Assembly: GCF_039555335.1 (NCBI RefSeq)
Contig: NC_092628.1
Location: 102,446,647 to 102,510,646 of the forward strand
Direction: 5' to 3'
DNA from: Amphiura filiformis
Lineage: Eukaryota; Echinodermata; Ophiuroidea; Amphilepidida; Amphiuridae
DNA: 64,000 bases
The translations under genes and the position numbers were made by a program. Shown here piece after piece: positions 1-12,076 of the stretch (position 1 is its first letter; each line of letters begins with the position of its first letter). Below the pieces are notes generated by a model. That model was not told the DNA's origin. It ran no database searches and saw only the letters and a program-made list of their open reading frames with translations.

Positions 1-121
1 ATTAAGTCTGTTCCCAAGTCTCTTCAAAAGAGAGATGGTCACTCTGACCTGTAGTCTAAAAATACAGGCAAGAACCGTGACCATATTCATTCAGAAATTA
101 ATTCACATTTCTTGGACTTAC

Positions 122-3100
122 TTGCATATGGCACATCACGGAGAATTTGAGGCCCAAGACCCTTCCATAGTGACAGCCAACCTTCACGTTTGATGGCATT
201 TTCCAGCACTTTGCTCAGCTCCCTGTAGGTCATTGCTTTTGCTTGCATCCTGGTCCGGATTAACTCCATAGGACTCACTGCCGTTATAGAAAGACCTGGA
301 TGGAACAAAGAAAGATAAAATGTATTCTATTGGTCGCACATCTGGGCCTTTGCTCAATCTATTGACCTTACTTCCTGGACCTGGAGTGAAACTTTGCAAT
401 TTGTATTGGAGTCAAATATTTGCAGAGTCAAATTACAGTTTTTTGTTCATCTTTCCGATTTTACACAATGGATTATGTTTTCTTTGGCAGAAAATGAGAG
501 TACATCAAACTGGAAAATATTTAACATGTTAGAAAAAAAAGAAGATTAGGCTGCTGTTTCAAATTATGTTAACTTTCCTATTCACCACAACAGCAATCTC
601 TCATTCCAATGTGCAGATGGAGCTTGAAAATTACCAAGTAATTATGACAACACTCTGACCGAAAAATTAGAAAATTTTACAAAAGCACGATCAGACAAGT
701 TTTGTGAAAATACATTTTATATAGCTGTATGAATTTGGCACCTTGGCTGGCACATAGATAAAATAAACAGATAGCCTAGATAAATTTCCTGCGGAGCCTG
801 GACTGGAAGTTAAATTGCCTTGGCACTGTGTTTAGCTAGCCTGGAAGTGTTTAAAAGTTGACCAGTATTTGATTTTGCTAAGTGGTGAATCATACATTAC
901 TTTTACAGCATATTCATCAACCAAATGCACACTATGTTTAGATTATTTTTCTGACATCAATGCAACTGTCAGCAATTCTTTTCTAATTAATGATTTTAAT
1001 ATATTTTGTGTAAAATTATTTATTAAAGTATCACAGTCATGCGAATACTCTAAAAATGAGATGAAATATAATGTCAAAAATTCATTCTTAAATTGGACAG
1101 AAATGGCTAGTTCATACAATTGAATACATGAATACAAAACCCACCCAAGTCCATGGGAAGTGATTTTGAGAGAAAAACCTGTGTATCATTTTAATTCCTC
1201 AAGTTAGATTTTCCTGGTCAATATGGTAAGTTTTACGTGCAAATGAGTGGATTAAACTGTATAAAGTATGACGATTAGCATTTCAGGGACTTTGTAGGGT
1301 TCATTTTAAATTTTGGACTTGGGTGGTTTTTGAATCATATACAAAGACAACAACGTTGGAATGAGATTACCACTAGTAAGATAATACAAAATAAAGCACA
1401 CAGGTATGTATAATGTTGATAAGCATTCTGCCATGTAATATAAACCACACACGTTCCTTTATTAAACCCATTGTTCTTTCAAAAGTCACTCTCCAGCAAT
1501 GAATGTGTTACAAGTGGACTTTTATACATACTGGATTTCAATCAATGTGTTACAAGACTCAAATCACGGAATTGGGTGGTTCTTTCATACATGCTATTTC
1601 TCACATGCTCAATAGACACAGATGATGAATTTGAGTTGTTCTTTCATACATATGACAGGCTTATGTATAGCAACAACTTCCCATGCTTAACTCAATTTGG
1701 CCAACGTATGGACTTGGGTGGGTTTTGTATTCATATATTCAATTGACAAATTTGAATATATCCCAATGTTGCTTCTAAAATAAAACCAGTCTAGATCTGT
1801 AAATAACAATTTCATAAACATTTTAATTGTATTTAAAATAAAACTCATCCCTTTACCTCTTGCAGTACCACTTGCAGCAGATGTAGCCAAGGTATTTTGA
1901 TATGTATGATCGCTACTTGATGGGTTGCACCCAAGGAGCAATCTCATTTCTTCATAGGCGGTGAAATAAATCACATTAGATGGAATCCTCATTAACCTAC
2001 AAAAGGATATTGGTGAAATACCTGTAGGTTAGTTATGGATGGATGAATAACATTACATTGATTCAAACTTTTTGTCCATGATTTCAACTTTTCATGACTA
2101 GTGTTATGATATAAATGTTGCAACGAAGGCCCTACAAGTAAGTTGTCTGATGCTCAAGTCAATTTAATGAACGTTTTGGGTCTTTGAATCTGGAATGGAT
2201 CATGACACCCCCAGGAAGACATGACCTTAATCTCCCACACCACAAAGAGCCTTCAATCTAATTCACACAGGGCATCACAGAATGATCAGTAAGAAACATG
2301 GGTAAGTAAGATTGCAAAATTAACTTAAACTTTGTACTGATGTCTTTGAAAAGGTGCCACACTAATTATTCTAAGACAACCTGTATTTTAAGAGATGTGA
2401 TGTAACTAGCATCATGTAGTACTTACAGTGTTGGAGGTAAACCACTCCAAAGTCTTGGAATGCCTTCAGTCCGAGCTATCTTGATAAACCCATCCTGTTC
2501 ATAATATAAGTAAATTAGATATAGTGAAAAAATGAATCAAAGAAAGAACAGGAAAAAACAATGAAGAAACATTAAATTAGACAGCAAGCCAAGTTAAGTG
2601 TTAACACAACAAAACCTCAGGGCATTGCATTTGCCCTCTGCAGAGGTGGGGAGGGGGGGGGGAGAGGCTGGCAAGTTCCCTTGGTCCCCAATAATTTAAG
2701 ATAAAGTTCATTATTTTATTGTAAAATTCATAATATTAAGGTAAAATTCATAATTTTAGGTATAATTCATAATTTAAGTCATTCATTCATTCATTCATTC
2801 ATTCATTCATTCATTCATTCATTCATTCATTCATTCATTCATATAATGGCTATGAATAGCATTGCTATGAACTGAGGAAAAAAGATTGTTGTCATAATAG
2901 ATGAGCAAGGCAGGACTGAATGATGCTCCCATTTTAAAGAAAATATAAGCTTGAAGGCTAACAGAAGGAGTCCAATGGTGACTGATGAAAGAGATTCTGT
3001 TCATAATAAGGAAGATAGACATACCAGTGTACCAGAAAATTTGGTTGGGAGTTGTTTGGAGGTGTGATACCCTCTGTACAGTTGTACCAGTCTTGGTTGT

Positions 3101-5758
3101 GAGACATACGACATTAAGCTGTGGCTAGCATTTACAGCACTTGAAATTGAACGCCCTGCAAAAATGGATTATAGGTAAGGTAGTCATCACTTCTCAACTA
3201 GTCAAGATCTTACCTAAAATTCAAAATGGCAGAAATCATCATTTTCCCAATGTGTCATCGTTTTTTATGTACGGTAAATTGTGCTTTAGGCAGTGAAATG
3301 TGTATTACCATATTTGTTAGCAGTTGCCTGATATTCATGGTTCATGAAGCACACTCATTTATTGTACCCATAAACTTACTACATTTATACACTTACCAGC
3401 TAGCCTGAGTTGCTGTTGAGCTTGCATTCTCACTTTCACAACGTCCAATGGGGTCACTGCAAGATACAACAATAATAGATTGAAAAAGGTTTCATAATTC
3501 ACAAGTTCATAATTCTTTGTAGCACTTGACATTGTGCTAGTACATGTATGAGTATGCATGACAATGAATCCTCTGAAACATTTTAAACTTATTTTTCAAT
3601 GTTTATTGATTTTTTTATTCTTTTTAAAAACAACAACAAATAACAAAGTCAATCAACAACAAACTTGTAAATACCTCCAAACGAGGACCTCATTTGATCT
3701 GCATAATGATTTAATACTATCGATCCAAGGAGAGGACTCACACACCCGTTCTTAATCGACACACCTTGGCCTCACCCGGGGGCCTCAAACACACACCCCT
3801 ACCCCCTGCACACCAGACACTTTACACTTACTATACTATCCAACATTGTGCAACCGTGGCCCGTCATATACCCCCTATAGGTGGACCCGTTTCAAATGCA
3901 TTTTTACGATACAATGGTATATCCAGCAGATCGAGGATGTCCACAGTCGGAGGTGTGTTCTCGTTTGTCATGTGTGTATCCATATGTAGGTCCTCGTTTG
4001 GAGGTATTTACAAACGCGCGCGCACAAACACACACACACAAAAACCAGCAAGAAATTTAATACAAAGAATGTAGTTTCTCAGACAACTCTCAACTGATAT
4101 TCAGCTAGTAAATCAGTCTCAATATAAAACTGTCGCTCATGACTGTACACCTATTGGAAGAAATGGACCTATCATATGGACCAGAAATTTAAACGTCAAT
4201 CTCCATTTCTTCTGCTTCTTCTTTGTTACTCCTCAACGCTACAATTGTACAGGGTGTAACAATAAAATTTGTACAATTTTGAAAATAGAATGACACGAGT
4301 ATGCCGCGTATTTTTTGGTTTGATATTTATATGTCTATCAGGATAATTTCTTTAGCCACCAGATAAGCTTTGTTTGAATAAAATATATGCAATACAAGTG
4401 AAGATATGGCCAATTATGTAACCTAGTCTTAAAACCGCTTGGGCCACTTTTGTCTAAGTGTTACAAAAGTGACTGAATAGAGTTGAACCACGGACCAGTT
4501 GGACGGTGCTCTTATGATAGGTAGTTTTAAACAATGGGGTATTCGAAGTGGTAGAAATGATTACATAATAGAATATCTCCTTGAGTTTTTGGAAGTCACA
4601 ACTAAGCACTGACATAACAACCTCATTTGCTAGAAATCGTGGCTGCAGCTCAACAACTTCAACCCCAATTCTCGTTGGAAGAGCGTATTTTTATGTTTGT
4701 GACATTCGGTAGCACACGGAGCCAAGCAGAAACCATACGATCGTTTTTAGCTCATTTGCCAAACTCACGTCTTCCATCAAGGCATACAACTACATATAAC
4801 TATGAGAAGTATCTGGAATTTGTTAACAGAATGCTGGCAATAGTGGTCGCCCCAGAACAGCTAGAAGCCCAGATGAACTTAATTTCAAAATTGTATTGTT
4901 TTGTACTTATGGATGCAAAAACTGTTTTCAGTTTTACCGATGATACCTCAGGGATATGAGAAATTACTTTATTTATAAGATTATTTGAAAGAAATGTCAT
5001 GACTTCATTTATAGATTTTAAAGAAATAGGCCTATCATTATTAAGTTCATGTTAATTATATGAAGAAACACCACTTATAATTCGTTTGTGTCAGTTCTTT
5101 GATGTTTAATGCACGATATGCATATCTATGCGGTTCAAACATGGCAAAAGTGGCCCAACACGTTTTCTGGACGATTTAATTAATCTGACATAACTTTTGA
5201 ACCCAAGCTAGTAAAGGAACCAACTAAACGTCTTCTTTTAGCCAAGATATTACTGCTTGTATTGCATATAACATTTGTGCCATAACTCATTTTGTTTTTT
5301 CCGGAGAAGTCAAAATGCAATTGTATAAATTTTATTGTTACACCATGTATACCAGATTTACGAAAATGCCATGAGTTTGTTTTTCTTCTTTTTTTAAACA
5401 TGTTTTAGGCAATGAACTGGTCCCGCCAGTTCATTGCTTAAAAAAGAGAATTGTTTACACATAATATTTCACAAAAAGAACATTAACATTAAAACTTACT
5501 GAATACAGACATTGCGACTGTTCCAACTCCAGACGCAACAACTCTCTGCATCGATGAAATAGGAATGTGTTCTGGCGTTTTCTTTTCCCCAACATGCGGA
5601 TCATTTTGAGGCTCACAACTCACTCGTTCCTTACTTTGTTGACGATATCGACTTCTACGATCATGATTCTGATCGTAGACTTGTTTTGAGGCTTGCTGAA
5701 ATTGCTGCACCTCAACAGCGTCGTTTTCTTGAATTTCGCAAAATCTTGGTCTGCACAT
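122..5758 (-). CDS. SLC25A40: SLC25A39/40-type mitochondrial carrier, 3' partial
   Basis: Mitochondrial carrier family member. SLC25A39 and SLC25A40 are known to bring glutathione into the matrix across the inner membrane. Six minus-strand exons join with consistent phases and GT-AG sites: 5500-5758, 3397-3456, 3025-3155, 2427-2494, 1857-1996 and 122-295. They give about 277 residues; the third repeat lies off the left edge. The first carrier signature is PLDVVKVRMQ (exon 2) and the second PMELIRTRMQ (exon 6). Between them are KFSGTL, RTEGIPRLWSGLPPT and NVIYFTAYEEM, and after the second REGWLSLWKG and LRDVPYA, all in the order seen in SLC25A39/40. The start is the first Met of the exon 1 frame; the Gln/Arg-rich leader of about 65 residues before SSMQRVVASG is longer than in vertebrates, so an upstream exon is possible. 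The loop between MQAQQQ and KFSGTL has no cysteines. Subfamily assignment is firm; which paralogue it matches is not. Confidence 0.93.
2778..2842. repeat. (ATTC)n microsatellite
   Basis: About 16 copies of ATTC in an intron of the carrier gene. They are preceded by a few imperfect copies of AAAATTCATAATTTAAGGT at 2720-2778. Confidence 0.95.
3665..4013. mobile_element. Short inverted-repeat element (MITE-like)
   Basis: The ends match as inverted repeats over about 26 bp: TTGTAAATACCTCCAAACGA at 3665 and its reverse complement ending at 4013. The 350 bp between them has no coding potential. It lies in the first intron of the SLC25 gene. Superfamily unknown. Confidence 0.8.
4248..5349. mobile_element. 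Tc1/mariner-type DNA transposon with long inverted ends
   Basis: TA followed by CAGGGTGTAACAATAAAATT at 4248 is mirrored at the right edge (reverse complement begins TACATGGTGTAACAATAAAA, ending at 5349). Similarity continues inward for roughly 200 bp on each side: GGGCCACTTTTG near 4450 against CAAAAGTGGCCC near 5145, and ATGCAATACAAG near 4390 against CTTGTATTGCAT near 5260. TA at both ends fits the IS630-Tc1-mariner superfamily. It sits in intron 1 of the carrier gene. At 1.1 kb it is too short for a full transposase, so it is an internally deleted copy. Confidence 0.85.
4627..4959 (+). CDS. DUF4817-like helix-turn-helix ORF of the transposon
   Basis: An open frame of 110 codons inside the Tc1-type element. 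Residues around FSLEERIFMFVTFGSTRSQA, then ETIRSFLAHLPNSRLPSR, resemble the N-terminal DNA-binding helix-turn-helix (DUF4817-like) found at the start of many invertebrate mariner-type transposases (pattern EER-F-V..YY.T.S..ET.R.F...FP.R..PSR). After about residue 55 the similarity stops and no DDE catalytic motif follows. It is best read as the surviving DNA-binding end of a deleted transposase. Start codon uncertain: the frame begins with a non-ATG codon near 4627. Confidence 0.5.
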   Translation: MLEIVAAAQQLQPQFSLEERIFMFVTFGSTRSQAETIRSFLAHLPNSRLPSRHTTTYNYEKYLEFVNRMLAIVVAPEQLEAQMNLISKLYCFVLMDAKTVFSFTDDTSGI

Positions 5759-6358
5759 ATTTGCAGTATTGCAGAAAAATGCGAGACAACAAGCTATGGA
5801 AAAACACGTCTAACTTGCTAAGTTTCACATTATTATCTGACAAAAGTCAAAAGGTTAGCCCAGCAGCGCAGTGCGTTATTGAATTGTTGTTTTGATCATT
5901 CGGAAATTATGCCCTGGATTCAGGTCAGGGTCGAATTAATTTAGTTCCTTGGTTCACAATTCACATAGCTCCGTTCACTTAGTACTGAAAATCGTCCACT
6001 GAGAAATGTCGTGTATCAGCCGTGATGTAAACAAAACCATGTGACTCACAAATGTGGCTGAGTGTGCAGTCACCTTCCACACGTACGCCAAATTTGCCAC
6101 GTAAAACTTTTCTTGGAAATAAGGGAAAGGTTTTTCGAAGAAAACACCCAGGCGAACATGGTCCCTGGATATCTAAAAAAGACAAAAAAGAAGAAAAGGG
6201 GAACTAGGCCTATATTAACCCTAACCCAACTAGGACTCACTTAAGCTCACTATTAAAACCGCTCTGCGTGCACGGATTCCACGGGACTTGATGACGCAAT
6301 CAGACGAAGTCATATATACCCAGCGAATCGTTGGCCGGGCCAACGTCACCTGTGTAGC
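5759..6358. other. Upstream region of the SLC25 gene
   Basis: Lies just 5' of the first coding exon of the carrier gene and should contain its promoter and 5' UTR. I see no TATA box or other firm core element. The 6245-6358 part is GC-richer than its surroundings. Confidence 0.4.
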
Positions 6359-6941
6359 TACCGTAAAATGGGGTAACTTCGGTCAGCGGGGTAACTTTGG
6401 TCGGTCAAGTATACTTTTTTAAATGGTCATATTTTTGTACAGCAATATTGTTTTTAGTCATATTTGGTGTCAACTTGTTATAAGAAATATGTTTGGAAGA
6501 AATAATAGTCACTCATGTCTAATTTCCTTGAAATTGGGCTTTTTGACCAAAATGAGCATTTTTTACATTTTTTTCAGAAAAATAAAATCGATATTTGTGA
6601 ACAAGGGTGTGTGTTTGATTAATTTTGTAAGGGGTCAAATGTCACAAAAAACAACAACTTGCCCATACACAACGAAGATCAATTTAAAAAAAAATTTCCT
6701 TCATGGAATGTAGGCTAATACTGTGACCAAAGTTGGCCCAAAGGCGGGGTAACTTTGGTCAGGCTATTTTTAACCCCTAGGGCACCCTTACAAAATTATT
6801 TAAAAATCTTTCTCAACTTCAAGGTGTAGAAGGGAATCCTAATGTCACAAAAAAGAGTTAATTAGAATTATAATTGGTTTTGTTTGGAAGCAGTGGTTTA
6901 AAATCTTTGAAAAGTGTCCAAAGTTACCCCATTTTACGGTA
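6359..6941. mobile_element. MITE with TACCGTAAAATGGGGTAACTT ends
   Basis: Terminal inverted repeats of about 24 bp begin TACCGTAAAATGGGGTAACT at 6359 and are mirrored at 6918-6941. Internal copies of GGGGTAACTTTGGTC occur near 6390 and 6748. TA at both ends suggests a TA target duplication. No coding capacity. Confidence 0.85.
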
Positions 6942-7084
6942 CATGCTGGGGATCTTCTGCGTGGCATGCGAGGGGTCCGAGGCTCGAATTCCGGGGGTGC
7001 CAAGTGACTTTCTTCTTCATCTTCTCTCCTTTTTCGTTCCTTCTTTCCCTTCCGATAGCACAAAAACCACGGGTAGGGTTAGGG

Positions 7085-7435
7085 TTAAAGGGGCATTTCG
7101 TGATCCACAGCCTCATCCCCCCACTTTTCCCCAAAAAAGTTGAGATTTTTACACCACTGGATACCTCTGGCAACATAATGTGTATGTACCAAATATTTCT
7201 TGCAGATTAATTCGTTTAGCAAAAATATCGCCAAATTTGAATTTCGTTCTGGTGCACCAGAACGAAATTACAACACATTGTCTACGGAGCAGTGTAATAC
7301 ACATAATCATGCATAACTCGCAAACGCCAAATCGGAATCAACTGAAATTTTGGAAATAAGCTTTTTTCGTGGACAGGATATCTACTAAAAAATGTCATTA
7401 AAAGAGGATGTTAGGATCACGAAATCCTCCTTTAA
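7085..7435. mobile_element. TTAA-flanked MITE (piggyBac-like), copy 1
   Basis: The left end TTAAAGGGGCATTTCGTGAT mirrors the right end GGATCACGAAATCCTCCTTTAA over about 22 bp. TTAA stands at both edges, as for piggyBac-type target sites. The interior holds a perfect 30 bp palindrome (7240-7269) centred on TGCA. A second, left-truncated copy lies at 24926-25225. Confidence 0.82.
7240..7269. repeat. Perfect 30 bp palindrome
   Basis: AATTTCGTTCTGG, TGCA, then the exact reverse complement. The same 30 bases recur at about 25035-25064 in the other copy of the element. Confidence 0.95.
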
Positions 7436-7862
7436 TTAAAAAAGAAGAACAAAGTTTGTTTCCTATTTAATGCTAGGTTAGCCTAAATAGATTGTTGCAC
7501 ATTTTGACGCGGAAAAAATTTTACCGAGCTGATTTTTGCACCAAACAATCAGAATCATGCATCGAACAACATCCGAAATTCGCACAAATCCGTCATGAGG
7601 AACTATATTTTTCAAAGATAGCCGCCATATCACATATAATTATGATCTTAAGGGGCTGTGCAATAATTATGAGCCATGGTGGAGAGTAAATTGGAGGGGG
7701 GGGGAGGGGTTGACCAAAGAATTAGCGCTCACAACATGTATCTCGACTATTTAAAGGTTTGTAAATTGCGATCCCAAAAATTTAGCACCTGTGGAACAAA
7801 ATTATACTGATGTTTATTAAAATTAAAGTGTTCAATAGTAAAATGGTCATAAAGAGTTTATG
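7436..7862. other. No gene seen
   Basis: AT-rich sequence with a G-rich run near 7696-7708. No coding or repeat structure recognised. Confidence 0.5.
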
Positions 7863-7868
7863 CCTTAC

Positions 7869-8044
7869 GCGGTTACGTCTTTTGACATCAAGCTCTATGC
7901 TAGCCATCCGTGCTTCGTTGAAGTCTTTCACCTCATCTAGCTTTATGCCATTATTTGTGCTGTTGCTGAGCTTGTTGTTTTTCTGATAGGAGGGCGATGC
8001 CGTCTCATCAGCCAAGTCCAGGTCCGACTTCTGGTCCAACTCGT
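7869..8044 (-). CDS. Orphan coding-looking exon
   Basis: An open minus-strand segment of 58 codons. It runs from a pyrimidine-rich AATTCAG acceptor (exon base 8044) to a GTAAGG donor (7863-7868). The translation is acidic then basic (DLDLADETASPSYQ, then KLDEVKDFNEARMASIELDV, then KRRNR) and GC-richer than its surroundings, as a real exon would be. Its composition recalls a cytoplasmic loop of a membrane receptor, but I recognise no family. A plus-strand LINE remnant abuts it at about 8045, so the acceptor may belong to the LINE and the exon may be cut. No partner exons were found. Confidence 0.35.
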
Positions 8045-8370
8045 CTGAATTGGTCCTCGTGTCAGGAAAGAAGGAAGTGTCATCGACTTACCTGCTTTTA
8101 TAAGATCCTGAATGGCCACCTAGTAAAGACATTAATCACACAGATCACATCAAGCCTAAAACGACCAGACCCAGAAGAGGACACTCCATTCCAGCAGCAA
8201 CACCGAAGCTAATGCAAACTCCTTCTATCCGCATCACCAGAGAATGGAACAACCTCCTTCACACCACGGTAGACCAGCCAACTAGACCAATCTCTCTGAC
8301 CCACCTCCAGTTAAAACTCTTTTTGGAGTATTCAGGAGGATGCACTACAAAGTACTAAGTAAGTCTGCTC
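8045..8370 (+). pseudogene. LINE reverse-transcriptase C-terminal fragment
   Basis: The frame reads LNWSSCQERRKCHRLTCFYK then ILNGHL, the conserved tail region of non-LTR reverse transcriptases (LxWxxLxxRRxxxRLxxFYKI). After a frameshift near 8180 it continues as RGHSIPAATPKLMQT and ITREWNNL, ending near 8340. It is 5' truncated and has no upstream RT motifs. Confidence 0.7.
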
Positions 8371-9610
8371 TTTCTCCTTTCTAAATGGAATCAAAGTGCT
8401 TCTTCCTTCCCATCTATAGTCATTCTCGAGAATTACGATCCAGGTCTTTATCCCTGTTCATTGACATCTGTGGTTCAAGGAAGAGTTACCGCGTGAACAT
8501 TGTAGGGAAGGGCGATACATTCAACAATTGTATTCATCTATTATTATGGTAATTAATCCGATTACTACATCACTTCTACGGCGTCTTGTCATGTTTATGC
8601 TAAGCATATTATCGGCTACATATCCACCTTTGTGTTATGTTGACTAACAAATATAATGTGTGGATCGATATCAATCACATGCGTGCACGGTGGCTGCTGC
8701 ATTCATAAGCGACATATACATTTATACAGGTGATCGAAAATCCAAACACAGGCATCTCACCTAGACTCCTCTAATCCCTCACCTATGTTACCCCCTCTTC
8801 CAATCCCCTCTCCTACTCTCCCCAGTGTCTCCTTCTTCTCTCCCTCACCTCTCCCCTACACTCTACTCCACTCACCTCTCGAGCTCTCGCACTCCCTTCC
8901 TTAACATCACTCTTCTAATCCACTCTCTTCTCTCTGTTTCTTTTTCTCTCTTCTTAACACCCACCTCACACACAGACACACCCCCTCTCTCCCCTTCCTA
9001 TGTTATGTGCAATAAACACATAAATAACTTGAATAAAAGTCAACTAGCCTTTATACGTACATGTATCGGAAGTCATAACAACTTCAATCAATAATCCCGT
9101 ATGCGATGGGCATATGAATTAGATATGTATATCTCGGGAATAAATATTTCGATGGTATGTATAATCCAATTAGGATAATCTACACCACGCTTTCAAATGT
9201 AGATTGACTTGCTCGATTTCTTTGCTCGTGAATATTGCACTGCAAATTTAAACACATATTTTGTATACTTAAATCAAGGTAACTTCACGTACCAATTGAT
9301 TTTGCCGTCACACGATTATGAAAGAGTACAAAGAGTACAGACAAAGGTATCAGTAATTACGTCAGTCAAGAGCATAATAGGCAGGATAATAGGAAACTAC
9401 GTGACCAAACCCAAAACCAATCCTAATACTCATAATAATGAAACGACCGAATGGAGCAAACTGCAACTTTTGGGTTTTCAAGGGATCATCGTGTCTATAT
9501 TTCTTAAACGATTTCAGGGCGTAGACCACCAAATAACAGAGAGATTGCGAAATTTACGTGAAACGTGACACGGGAACGCGAACAGCAAGCTACACTAGTC
9601 GAAAATCGAT
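8371..9610. other. No gene seen; pyrimidine-rich tract
   Basis: Contains a C/T-rich stretch at about 8755-8998. The 119-codon open frame at 9209-9568 matches nothing I know and has no flanking splice context. Nothing else is recognised. Confidence 0.5.
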
Positions 9611-9735
9611 TATTATGCCCTCTAGACGGTGAAATCTATTGTGAATTGGTCAATCGTGGAATTACCGTAAGGCGATTACGTTGCGGTTGGTAGCAAAAAT
9701 GACGTTCCAAAAGACAAAAACCGCATTATAAAATG
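9611..9735. repeat. Dispersed repeat, copy 1
   Basis: Shares TATGCCCTCTA, GGTGAAATCTATT, GGTCAATC, GCGGTTG, TAGCAA and ATGACGTTCCAA in the same order with 54375-54540. An interspersed family of unknown class. Confidence 0.6.
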
Positions 9736-11730
9736 CAGAAAAATGTTATGTTTATCTTGTTATGAAGCGAATCAAAGTATCCTAATAGAACAAGTAGAGT
9801 CCGACATGTAATAAAATCCATTTTGGGGGCTAAAATTTGATCTCGTATAGACAAGAAGAAGTGAACAAATTTCAATTTTTTTCGACGCGAATTCGAACGG
9901 GCAAATTGCCTATTCATTTGTGTGTGGAAAATGCCGTCCAAAAATCAGCTTGCGAAGAGGCGTTTTAGGCAAGATTGTGTCGTGTTACGGCAAAAATGCG
10001 GTATAATTGTCTGTTTGGGACGGGGAACAGAAGTTCGTGCAACGCTATTTTTCGCCTTGCTTGTTCGTTGTGCATTAAAACAGCTGTCAAAGTGTTTTGC
10101 TTATGGATACTATTCAGCAAACTCAAAAATGTTTTTAAAACGTGATAATGCATGTGTTTTTGGTTTTAGTTAAAACATTTTGATAACATATCGATGTATG
10201 TTTATATAAAAATCATGAAAACTCGTGTTATACTGAAAAAGTAATACAACAACATTTTAAGCCAAAATTCGAAATGCTATAGTAAAATATCACTTGGCAA
10301 ACATATTTAAGTGTCTATTGTGTTAGAACGTTTATCAGCAAGTTTTGAACAAAAGGTTTTTGCATGCATGTTATTAAAACGTTTAATGCCCTTGACCCTC
10401 ACATAACCTTTAACCCGACATTTAACGTTTTCTGTAATATTTTTGTGTTTGCTGGGTAGTAATCGAACTAGGCATATTAGATTATTTATTTTCATTTTGC
10501 TTTAGAAAGTAAACAGGGTATTATTTATATGATAATGGAGTTTGTTTCTTGTTATTCGAATAATATACACCAAGACTTCCTAGGCATCCAACATCAAACT
10601 CTGTTTAGATTATTTAGACAAATAGCATACACGTGTGAACATAGGCCTATACTCATTTTCCAAAACTCAAATATCGCTAATCTGGACTGAATGCTTAGAA
10701 CATTATAGATACAGCTAGTCGTATTTGCATATCAATACAGAGGAAAGTAGTTCGATGAAAGAAGATAATCTTCTCTGGTTCGATGCACCCAAGGTGAATC
10801 AATGGGTGCTTCCTATTACCTTTAGATTATTTGTCTCAGCATAGCGCCATCATGATTGCAATTGCGTTTACACGTAGTCTTGGTTCAGACTCTATGCGGC
10901 TATCACGAACATACTAGGAACGACGAGCGTTAGGACCGACACAAACTGGCTGTGTAGGAGGCTATTTTGGATGTGAACGGGACTATGACGTTCTACCGCA
11001 AAATGCAGAAATCCGTAACCCGTATGGCGTTTGCAGTGAACGCCTCTCCGCAATCTCTCTAACTTCTCCATTGAAAAGCACGTAAAAATCAACTTTTTTA
11101 AGCGGCATTTTCTACATGGCGTGACAATATTTTTCACTTTTTTTACGTCATCCCTGTATTAATTAAGGACTGAAATTTCACTTAAGCTTCAATGTTAGGG
11201 AACTTTATAGATAAAGTTTTTTTATTAAAAAATGTTGAAAAGCGACGCCGCTTTTTCAACGCCCAAACTAGCATTAAAATATGTTGCGTTAGCAGTAATT
11301 CGTAGTACTTTTCTTGTGAAATCGCTTTGCATAATTTCATATCTATTTTAGTCATTAATAGGTTAGCATCTTTCATTTAAATCAGAACATGCCAACCTCA
11401 CGAAAAACATGGACACCACATTGTCTCAAGTAGCCATTTACTTTTAACCGGAACTCATCACCACACATTGTCATCATCCCTATATCTTCGTGTCAAAAAT
11501 TGCAGTGATAGTACAGCGAATACTCTCGTTTTTCAACAGCTACGCATGGCGATTTTGTTCGAGATAGGCCGAGCGACTCAGGATATTAAAGCATACCATG
11601 ACTATCATTATGAAATACGACAGAGTTTCTATATTCTACACATTATTACGATTTGTGCATGCTCTAGTACCCCATATGATGTTGCTATTACAAGAAAAAT
11701 CGATTTGTTTTCAGGTAAAACCAGGGTTTT
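9736..11730. other. No gene seen
   Basis: AT-rich intergenic sequence. The part at 11460-11600 (CATCATCCCTATAT, CGATTTTGTTC, AGGCCGAG) is related to 58905-59030 and 59975-60110, a dispersed family of unknown class. No coding signal is recognised. Confidence 0.5.
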
Positions 11731-11733
11731 GAT

Positions 11734-12076
11734 TGGGCTTTTCCAGAAAATAGGTGCACACCCCCTATAGAGGAGTAAATTTTCAATCAATGAAATGTCC
11801 GGATTTCCAAGTCTGCTTTCTGAAAACGACTGGATTTCCAGTTGCCAATGTTACTGGAAAAAGCTTGGAAATCCAATAAAATGATGGAAAAATCACGGAA
11901 ATGTTGAAAATGAGCTCTCAAATTGAGGATTTCTGATTTTAAACTATTTTTCTGCCGGATTTTTTTGCCTTTGGGCACTTTAAATGTCTGGATTTCCAAC
12001 AGTCACGACTGGACAAAAAGTCCGGATATCCGAACTCCTCTATAGGGGGTGTGCATCTATTTTCTGGAATAGCCCA
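11734..12076. mobile_element. MITE with 43 bp inverted ends
   Basis: The left arm starts TGGGCTTTTCCAGAAAATAG and includes GCACACCCCCTATAGAGGAG. The right arm (12034-12076) is its near-exact reverse complement. The interior repeats words such as GATTTCCA and CCGGAT. Confidence 0.85.

Noticed and set aside
9209..9568. 119-codon open frame as a gene
   Set aside because: No recognisable domain, no splice or promoter context, and ordinary intergenic composition.
10892..11137. Cys-containing minus-strand frame as a zinc-finger exon
   Set aside because: Cysteine and histidine spacing fits no known finger and no splice sites flank it.
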